A stretch of DNA of 64,000 nucleotides from CAWCFV01 sp963794995 (lineage in GTDB: Bacteria > Actinomycetota > Actinomycetes > JACCUZ01), in NCBI GenBank assembly GCA_963794995.1, contig CAWCFV010000002.1:744001-808000 (forward strand), read 5' to 3'. The translations under genes were made by a program, and so were the position numbers. The notes under the pieces were generated by a model. It did no database searches, was not told where the DNA came from, and saw only the letters and a program-made list of their open reading frames with translations. Shown here piece by piece: positions 59,189 to 64,000 of this stretch (position 1 is the first letter of the stretch; each line of letters opens with the position of its first letter).

Positions 59189-60970
59189 ATGCCCTCGCCT
59201 CCGGTCGCCGTCCAGGCGACCTTCGACGAGCTGGGCACCCCGCTGCACGCGGTGACCTTCGTCGTGGTCGACCTCGAGACCACCGGCGGGTCGCCGCACA
59301 GCTGCGAGATCACCGAGATCGGCGCGGTCAAGGTCCGCGGTGGCGAGCTCCTGGGCGAGTTCCAGACCCTCGTCAACCCCGGCGTCCCCATCCCGCCGTT
59401 CATCTCGGTGCTCACCGGCATCAGCGACTCCATGGTCTCCACGGCTCCGCGGCTGGGCACCGTGCTGCCGGCCTTCCTCGAGTTCACCGGAGCCGACTCG
59501 GTGCTCGTGGCCCACAACGCGCCGTTCGACGTCGGCTTCCTCAAGGCGGCCTGCGCCGTCACCGGCCACGAGTGGCCCGGCCCGCGGGTGCTCGACACCG
59601 CTCGGCTGGCCCGCCAGGTCGTGACCCGCGACGAGGCACCCAACTGCAAGCTGTCCAGCCTGGCCCGGCTGTTCCGGGCCGGCACCACCCCCGACCACCG
59701 GGCACTGTCCGACGCCCGCGCCACCGTCGACGTCCTGCACGGGATGCTCGAGCGGCTGGGCAACCTGGGCGTGCGGTCCCTCGACGAGCTCGCGACCTTC
59801 TCCTCCCGGGTGTCGCCGCAGCAGCGCGCCAAGCGGCACCTCGCCGAGCCACTCCCGCACCTGCCCGGCGTCTACCAGTTCGTCGACGACCGCGGCGAGG
59901 TCCTCTACGTCGGCAAGAGCAAGGACCTGCGCAGCCGGGTCCGCAGCTACTTCACCGCCGGCGAGACGCGGGGCCGGATGGCCGAGATGGTCGGGCTCGC
60001 GACCAGGGTCGTGCCGATCGTCTGCGCCACCCCGCTCGAGGCGGAGGTGCGCGAGCTGCGGCTGATCGCCGCGCACAAGCCCCGCTACAACCGCAGGTCC
60101 CGGTTCCCCGAGCGCGCGCTCTGGCTCAAGCTCACCGTCGAGCCCTTCCCCCGGCTGTCCCGGGTGCGCGAGGTCCGCGACGACGGGGCCACCTACCTCG
60201 GGCCGTTCTCCGGCACGCGGCAGGTCGAGCTGGCCACCGCCGCGCTGCACGAGGCGTTCCGGCTGCGGCAGTGCAGCGCCCGCCTCTCGCCGCGCCGCCC
60301 GACCGCGGCCTGCGCCCTGGCCGAGATGGGCCGCTGCGGGGCGCCGTGCGACGGCAGCGAGAGCGTCGAGGCCTACGCCGGCCACGTCGACGACGTCCGT
60401 GCGGCCATGCTCGGCGACGTCCGTCCCCTGGTCGACGCGCTCGGCCGCAAGGTCGCGCGGCTCGCCGAGGTCGAGCGCTACGAGGAGGCCGCCGTCCACC
60501 GGGACCGGGTCGCCGCGTTCGTGCGGGCCGCCGCGCGGCTGCAGCGCGTCTCGGCCCTGACAGGGTGCGCGGAGGTCGTGGCCGCCCAGCAACGGCCCGA
60601 CCTCGGCTGGGAGATCGTCGTGGCGCGGCACGGCCGGCTGGCCGCGACCGCCGTGGCCGGTCGGGGCGAGGACCCGCGGCTGGTCGCCGCGGCGCTGGTC
60701 TCGACCGCGGAGGTGGTGCCGCCCGGTGCCGGCCCGACGCCGGCCGCCAGCGCCGAGGAGACCGAGTGCGTGCTGCGCTGGCTCGAGCAGCCCGGCGTCC
60801 GGCTGGTCTCGCTCACCGGCACCTGGGCCTGCCCCACCTTCGGTGCGGGCGGCGTCCGGCTCTGGGCCGACGCGGCCGAGGCGGGCCGCGACCGGCTCGA
60901 CCCGTTCGGCGGGCGGCGCGACATCTCGCCGGTCCACCGCCCGGGGGCGGTCAGCCGGATCGCGGGCTGA
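59189..60970 (+). CDS. DEDDh 3'-5' exonuclease fused to UvrC-like GIY-YIG domain (Rv2191 type)
   Basis: 593-residue two-domain DNA repair-type protein. The N-terminal DnaQ-like exonuclease carries D28/E30 in VVVDLETTGG, D in LVAHNAPFDVGFL, and HRALSDARATVDVLH with the late His and Asp. From residue 225 a UvrC-like half follows: LPGVYQFVDDRGEVLYVGKSKDLRSRVRSYF (GIY-YIG), LRLIAAHKPRYN, a Cys-bearing ALAEMGRCGAPCDG, and a UVR-like helix EVERYEEAAVHRDRV. The C-terminal UvrC RNase H-like and HhH domains are missing. The same fusion occurs as Rv2191 beside trpD. ATG 59189 is preferred over GTG 59159 because of the -10 box. Confidence 0.9.
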   Translation: MPSPPVAVQATFDELGTPLHAVTFVVVDLETTGGSPHSCEITEIGAVKVRGGELLGEFQTLVNPGVPIPPFISVLTGISDSMVSTAPRLGTVLPAFLEFTGADSVLVAHNAPFDVGFLKAACAVTGHEWPGPRVLDTARLARQVVTRDEAPNCKLSSLARLFRAGTTPDHRALSDARATVDVLHGMLERLGNLGVRSLDELATFSSRVSPQQRAKRHLAEPLPHLPGVYQFVDDRGEVLYVGKSKDLRSRVRSYFTAGETRGRMAEMVGLATRVVPIVCATPLEAEVRELRLIAAHKPRYNRRSRFPERALWLKLTVEPFPRLSRVREVRDDGATYLGPFSGTRQVELATAALHEAFRLRQCSARLSPRRPTAACALAEMGRCGAPCDGSESVEAYAGHVDDVRAAMLGDVRPLVDALGRKVARLAEVERYEEAAVHRDRVAAFVRAAARLQRVSALTGCAEVVAAQQRPDLGWEIVVARHGRLAATAVAGRGEDPRLVAAALVSTAEVVPPGAGPTPAASAEETECVLRWLEQPGVRLVSLTGTWACPTFGAGGVRLWADAAEAGRDRLDPFGGRRDISPVHRPGAVSRIAG

Positions 60971-61002
60971 GCGCGGGCGTCCGCCGCGGTCGCCGGTCCC
61001 GC

Positions 61003-61008
61003 TAGGCT
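61003..61008 (+). promoter_or_regulatory. -10 element of the Lrp-domain gene
   Basis: TAGGCT stands 33 nt before GTG 61042, and GGAGG (61032-61036) is in between, so the transcript has a short leader. Confidence 0.5.
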
Positions 61009-61041
61009 CGCCGCAGTCCGACCGAGCCCCCGGAGGCCACC

Positions 61042-61329
61042 GTGATCACCGCGATCGTGCTCGTGCACGTCGAGTCCGACCGCATCCCCGAGGTCGCCGA
61101 GACCATCGCGGCGCTCGAGGGCGTCAGCGAGGTCTACTCGGTCACCGGTGGTGCCGACCTGATCGCGATGGTGCGGGTCCGCGAGCACGAGGCCCTGGCC
61201 GACGTCATCGCCGACAGCCTCAGCAAGGTCGACGGGGTGCGCGCGACGGAGACCCACATCGCGTTCCGCACCTACTCCCAGCACGACCTCGACGCCGCCT
61301 TCTCCCTCGGCGCCGAGGGCGCCGACTGA
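61042..61329 (+). CDS. Stand-alone Lrp/AsnC ligand-binding (RAM) domain protein
   Basis: 95-residue protein equal to the C-terminal RAM domain of Lrp/AsnC regulators, without the DNA-binding helix-turn-helix. ITAIVLVHVESDRIPEVAETIAALEGVSEVYSVTGGADLIAMVRV and THIAFRTYSQHDLDAAFSLG give the beta-alpha-beta-beta-alpha-beta fold. Such proteins bind amino acids and may modulate partner regulators by mixed oligomers. GTG 61042 has GGAGG 6-10 nt upstream. The gene is on the plus strand, convergent with the PAP2 gene. Confidence 0.9.
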   Translation: MITAIVLVHVESDRIPEVAETIAALEGVSEVYSVTGGADLIAMVRVREHEALADVIADSLSKVDGVRATETHIAFRTYSQHDLDAAFSLGAEGAD

Positions 61330-61340
61330 GCCGACCGAGC

Positions 61341-62261
61341 TCAGCCGGGCTCCGGCCCCTGCGCGGGCTCGACCTCGGCGAAGGTCAGCACCGGCACCAG
61401 CGCCAGCACCGCCGCCATGGTCGCCGCGGCCGTGCCCGCGATCACGGCCAGCCCGGCCAGGTAGGCCAGGACGTCGGACGTCGTGCCGCCCGGTCGCAGC
61501 CCGACCAGGGCGGCCAGCCCGGCCAGCAGCGTCCCGGCGACCAGCAGCGCGGCTCCGGAGATCGCCAGCCGCCGTCCGGCCCGAGCCTCACGGCCGGACC
61601 ACCGTTGCAGCGCACTGGTCCGGTCCTCGACGAGCAGCACCGCGGCTGCGACCAGCGCCACCCAACCGCCCACCACGAGCACGGACACCACCGAGTCGCT
61701 CGGCCGGTGCCACCCCGCCGACATGGTGGCCGCCGCCGTGAGCCAGGCGTAGCCGACGCCGGCCACCGCCACGGCGGGGCGGACCCGCGCCGGCAGCACG
61801 ACGACCAGCGCGGCGACGACCGAGAACGCCACGGTGGTGTGACCGCTCGGCATGCTGTTCAGGGTGGCCGGGGTGCGCTCGGCCAGGCCCAGGTCCGGGC
61901 GGTCCAGGACGACCCGCTTGAGCAGCTGGCCGGTGAGGTTGGCGCCGCCGAGCAGGGCGAGCGCCGCCAGCCCGACCCCCCGGCGCAGCCGCAGCAGCGC
62001 GATGACGGCCACCACCGCCGCGGCCGCCAGCAGGGCGGCCACCGACACCACGTCCAGCGACTGCTCGACGGCGTCGTCCAGTCGCGACCTGCTCGCGAGG
62101 GCACCCCGCAGCGCGTGCCCGTCGAGGACCCGGCCGGGAACCGTCCAGACGGCCAGCCGGTAGACGGCGAAGGCCACCAGGGCGCAGGCCAGCCCGAGGC
62201 CGGTCACCGCGAGGAGGGCAGCGGTACGGTCGCGCCGCACCCCCACGAGTCGACCGAGCAC
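61341..62261 (-). CDS. PAP2-superfamily membrane phosphatase
   Basis: 306-residue protein with about seven membrane helices. The acid-phosphatase signatures are KxxxxxxRP (LLKRVVLDRPDL), PSGH (NSMPSGHTTVAFS) and SxxWHRPSD (MSAGWHRPSDSV), so the full catalytic set is present. Lipid phosphate or polyprenyl diphosphate is the usual substrate. It is convergent with the Lrp-domain gene and ends 11 bp from it. GTG 62261 with TACGGT 6 nt upstream is the start. Confidence 0.9.
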   Translation of the reverse strand: MLGRLVGVRRDRTAALLAVTGLGLACALVAFAVYRLAVWTVPGRVLDGHALRGALASRSRLDDAVEQSLDVVSVAALLAAAAVVAVIALLRLRRGVGLAALALLGGANLTGQLLKRVVLDRPDLGLAERTPATLNSMPSGHTTVAFSVVAALVVVLPARVRPAVAVAGVGYAWLTAAATMSAGWHRPSDSVVSVLVVGGWVALVAAAVLLVEDRTSALQRWSGREARAGRRLAISGAALLVAGTLLAGLAALVGLRPGGTTSDVLAYLAGLAVIAGTAAATMAAVLALVPVLTFAEVEPAQGPEPG

Positions 62262-62267
62262 CCGACG

Positions 62268-62273
62268 ACCGTA
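62268..62273 (-). promoter_or_regulatory. -10 element for leaderless PAP2 gene
   Basis: TACGGT on the minus strand ends 6 nt before GTG 62261. Confidence 0.55.
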
Positions 62274-62289
62274 CGACGTCTCGGGGCCG

Positions 62290-63342
62290 TCAGCGCGCCA
62301 GCGCGCGGCTGGTCGCCACCCAGCTCGCGAGAGCCCGCTGCGCGGCCCCGCTGTCGACCGACTCCGCCGCCCGGGCCAGCCCGTCCCGCAGCCGGCCGGT
62401 CAGCTCGCCGGTGGCCGGTTCGAGCGCGACGAGCGCCGCGGCGGCGTTGAGCAGGACGGCGTCGCGCACCGGTCCGGTCTCACCCGCGAGGAACCGGCGG
62501 GCCGCCTCCGCGTTGTACGCCGGGTCGCCGCCGCCCAGGGAACCGACCTCGGCACGCGGCAGACCGACGTCCTCGGGGGCCACCTGCGCGGCGCTGACAG
62601 CTCCGTCGCGCACGACCCAGACCTGCGAGGTCGTCGTCGGTGTGAGCTCGTCGAGCCCGTCGTCGCCACGGAAGACGAGCGCCGACACACCGCGGTCGGC
62701 GAGCACCTGGGCGACGACTCCGGCCAGGCGGGCGTCGGCACAGCCGACGGCCTGGGCCGGCGGCTGGGCGGGGTTGGCGAGCGGGCCGAGGACGTTGAAG
62801 ATCGTGGGGACCCCGAGCTCGCGCCGCGGCAGCGCGGCGTGCCGCAGGGCCGGGTGGAAGCGGGGGGCGAAGCAGAAGGTCACGCCGGCCTCGTCGAGGC
62901 AGGCGACGGCCTGCTCCGGGTCGAGGTCGACGACCACACCGAGCTCCTCGAGCAGGTCGGCCGACCCGCACGCCGAGCTGGCCGACCGGTTCCCGTGCTT
63001 GACGACCCGCGCGCCGGTGCCCGCGACGACCATCGCCGACATCGTGGAGATGTTCACGGTGTTGGCCCGGTCGCCCCCGGTGCCGCAGGTGTCGACCGCC
63101 GCCCCCTCGAGGGGGAACGGGGAGGCGAGGCCGAGCATCGCGCGAACCAGCCCGGTGACCTCGTCGGGCGACTCGCCCTTGGCGCGCAGTGCGACGACGA
63201 AGCCGGCGACCTGGACAGGGGTCGCCTCGCCGCGCATCACCTGCTCCATGGCCCACGCTGTGTCCGTGGTGGTGAGGTCGGTGCCCGCCAGCAGGGCGCC
63301 GAGCAGACCAGGCCAGGTCGGGGCCGGCTGCCCGTCGGTCAT
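62290..63342 (-). CDS. trpD: Anthranilate phosphoribosyltransferase
   Basis: 350-residue enzyme transferring phosphoribose from PRPP to anthranilate in tryptophan synthesis. PRPP loop DTCGTGGDRANTVNIST is followed by VVKHGNRSASSACGSADLLEELG, FCFAPRFHPALRH and FNVLGPLANPAQPPAQ, all family motifs. The gene lies alone, away from other trp genes, in the order Rv2191-trpD known from mycobacteria. ATG 63342 starts 8 bp after the stop of the receiver-like gene, so they may share a transcript. It is linked functionally to the two DAHP synthases upstream in the same pathway. Confidence 0.95.
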   Translation of the reverse strand: MTDGQPAPTWPGLLGALLAGTDLTTTDTAWAMEQVMRGEATPVQVAGFVVALRAKGESPDEVTGLVRAMLGLASPFPLEGAAVDTCGTGGDRANTVNISTMSAMVVAGTGARVVKHGNRSASSACGSADLLEELGVVVDLDPEQAVACLDEAGVTFCFAPRFHPALRHAALPRRELGVPTIFNVLGPLANPAQPPAQAVGCADARLAGVVAQVLADRGVSALVFRGDDGLDELTPTTTSQVWVVRDGAVSAAQVAPEDVGLPRAEVGSLGGGDPAYNAEAARRFLAGETGPVRDAVLLNAAAALVALEPATGELTGRLRDGLARAAESVDSGAAQRALASWVATSRALAR

Positions 63343-63350
63343 CCCGGCGG

Positions 63351-63839
63351 CTACGACGTCAGCCCGGCGTCGCGGCCGCGCATCAGCTCGGCCACGGCGC
63401 GCGCGAGGACGATCGGGTCGAGCGGGTGGGGCACGGCGGCCTCCGCCCGTGACCAGTTCGCCAGCCAGCTGTCCTGGACCCGGCCGGTGAGCACCACGAT
63501 CGGCGGGCACTGGAAGATCTCGTCCTTCGCCTGCCGGGCGATGCCCATCCCCCCGGTGGGGGTGGCCTCGCCGTCGAGGATCGCGACCCCGATCCCGCCC
63601 TTGTCCAGAGCGGCGATCACCGCAGGTCCGGTGGCGCACTCGAGCCACTCGACGTTCGGCACGTCCGCGGCAGGCCGCCGGCCCACGGCCAGCTTGACCT
63701 TCTCCCGGGTGTCGACGTCGTCGCTGTAGAGCAGCACGGTCATCGTCGCGTCCGCGGCCGGTCGGTCCACCACGACGTCGGCAGGCGGAAGAGCCCTGGT
63801 CTCGGTCGGGATCGACTGGATGTGCGGCGCGTCGGTCAC
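63351..63839 (-). CDS. Receiver-like protein without output domain
   Basis: 162-residue protein. After a Pro/Ala-rich N-terminal tail, a receiver-like fold begins at MTVLLYSDDVDTREKVKLAVG. The acidic pair is present, and VAILDGEATPTGGMGIARQAKDEIF holds an Asp at the phosphoacceptor place, with VVLTGR and HPLDPIVLARAV later; the conserved Lys is replaced by Pro-Leu. Similar single-domain proteins precede trpD in many actinobacteria. GTG 63839 has TAGCAT 7 nt upstream; the inner ATG at MTVLL is an alternative. Confidence 0.82.
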   Translation of the reverse strand: MTDAPHIQSIPTETRALPPADVVVDRPAADATMTVLLYSDDVDTREKVKLAVGRRPAADVPNVEWLECATGPAVIAALDKGGIGVAILDGEATPTGGMGIARQAKDEIFQCPPIVVLTGRVQDSWLANWSRAEAAVPHPLDPIVLARAVAELMRGRDAGLTS

Positions 63840-63846
63840 GCGGGCG

Positions 63847-63852
63847 ATGCTA
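63847..63852 (-). promoter_or_regulatory. -10 element for leaderless receiver-trpD transcript
   Basis: TAGCAT on the minus strand ends 7 nt before GTG 63839 and contains the TAG stop of the gene before it. Confidence 0.55.
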
Positions 63853-64000
63853 CCGACCCGCGGCCGGTGGACGGCCGGACGGTACCGGGCCCGGTCGGGC
63901 AGCCGCCTCCGCCTCGAGCCGGTCCAGCCGACGGTCCTCGCGGACAGCCTCACGCTCGGAGGCCCGCGACCACTGGACGAACAGCGCGCCGAGCACCACG
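63850..64000 (-). CDS. C-terminal part of a membrane protein gene, possibly CtaG-like cytochrome oxidase assembly
   Basis: The minus-strand frame is open from the window edge to TAG at 63850-63852 and gives 50 residues: a helix end (VVLGALFVQW), then a very charged stretch SRASEREAVREDRRLDRLEA and an Ala/Pro-rich tail. Charged C-terminal helices of this kind follow the last membrane segment of actinobacterial CtaG-family proteins, and cytochrome oxidase genes (ctaE, qcr) lie beyond trpD in mycobacteria. Identity is therefore only suggested. Confidence 0.45.
   Translation of the reverse strand, partial: VVLGALFVQWSRASEREAVREDRRLDRLEAEAAARPGPVPSGRPPAAGR

Overview
The window is 64 kb of very GC-rich DNA packed with divergent and overlapping actinobacterial genes. 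It looks like the chromosome of a free-living, non-mycobacterial actinomycete with carotenoids. The best evidence is gene order. A backbone of genes follows the Mycobacterium tuberculosis Rv2175c-Rv2192c interval: Rv2175c-like DNA-binding protein, PknL-type kinase, class II DAHP synthase, PlsC-like acyltransferase (Rv2182c type), SRPBCC protein (Rv2185c type), FadD15, PimB-type mannosyltransferase, NlpC/P60 endopeptidase (Rv2190c type), DEDDh/GIY-YIG nuclease (Rv2191 type) and TrpD. Large blocks absent from that mycobacterial interval are inserted between these genes. I see no rRNA, tRNA, CRISPR array, IS element or prophage.

Layout. 0-3 kb: carotenoid genes (partial crtI, crtB, two half-size lycopene cyclase subunits). 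3-12 kb: Rv2175c-like protein, ferredoxin-reductase-like flavoprotein, LysM/transglycosylase, PASTA kinase, sulfite-oxidase-like protein, two unrelated DAHP synthases (type I and class II) and threonine aldolase. 12-24 kb: secreted subtilase, a phosphofructokinase with PPi-type residues, DUF1028 protein plus glycerol kinase, DUF559 protein, NarL-type two-component system, acyltransferase, esterase, COG1915 enzyme and an EEP hydrolase. 24-31 kb: TadE/TadG-like pair, ROK glucokinase, SRPBCC proteins, FadD15 and an ABC exporter. 33-45 kb: a tad (Flp pilus) locus with CpaB, TadZ, TadA, a VWA-TadB fusion, TadC, a histidine kinase/response regulator pair, two Flp pilins and two paralogous multi-spanning membrane proteins. 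45-54 kb (mostly minus strand): PimB, a secreted protein, a lipoprotein, two membrane metallopeptidases, NlpC/P60, a small Cys protein and an NYN-domain protein. 54-59 kb: DUF4331 protein, TPR protein and a His-rich NicO/RcnA-type metal transporter. 59-64 kb: DEDDh/UvrC-like nuclease, Lrp-type RAM domain, PAP2 phosphatase, TrpD, a lone receiver-like protein and the end of a membrane gene.

How the genes fit together. Several serve the envelope: PknL-like kinase, LysM and NlpC/P60 hydrolases, PimB, PlsC and FadD15. The tad block could build a surface pilus; its two pilins directly abut two GT-C-like membrane proteins, which may modify the pilin or make a surface glycan (inference). The DUF4331-TPR-NicO trio looks like one metal-handling module.

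Regulation. At least 16 genes have a TANNNT-type -10 hexamer ending 6-8 nt before the start codon, the arrangement expected of leaderless transcripts. Genes inside operons often overlap by 4 bp (ATGA/GTGA). Strong hairpins sit between convergent genes and at several operon ends.
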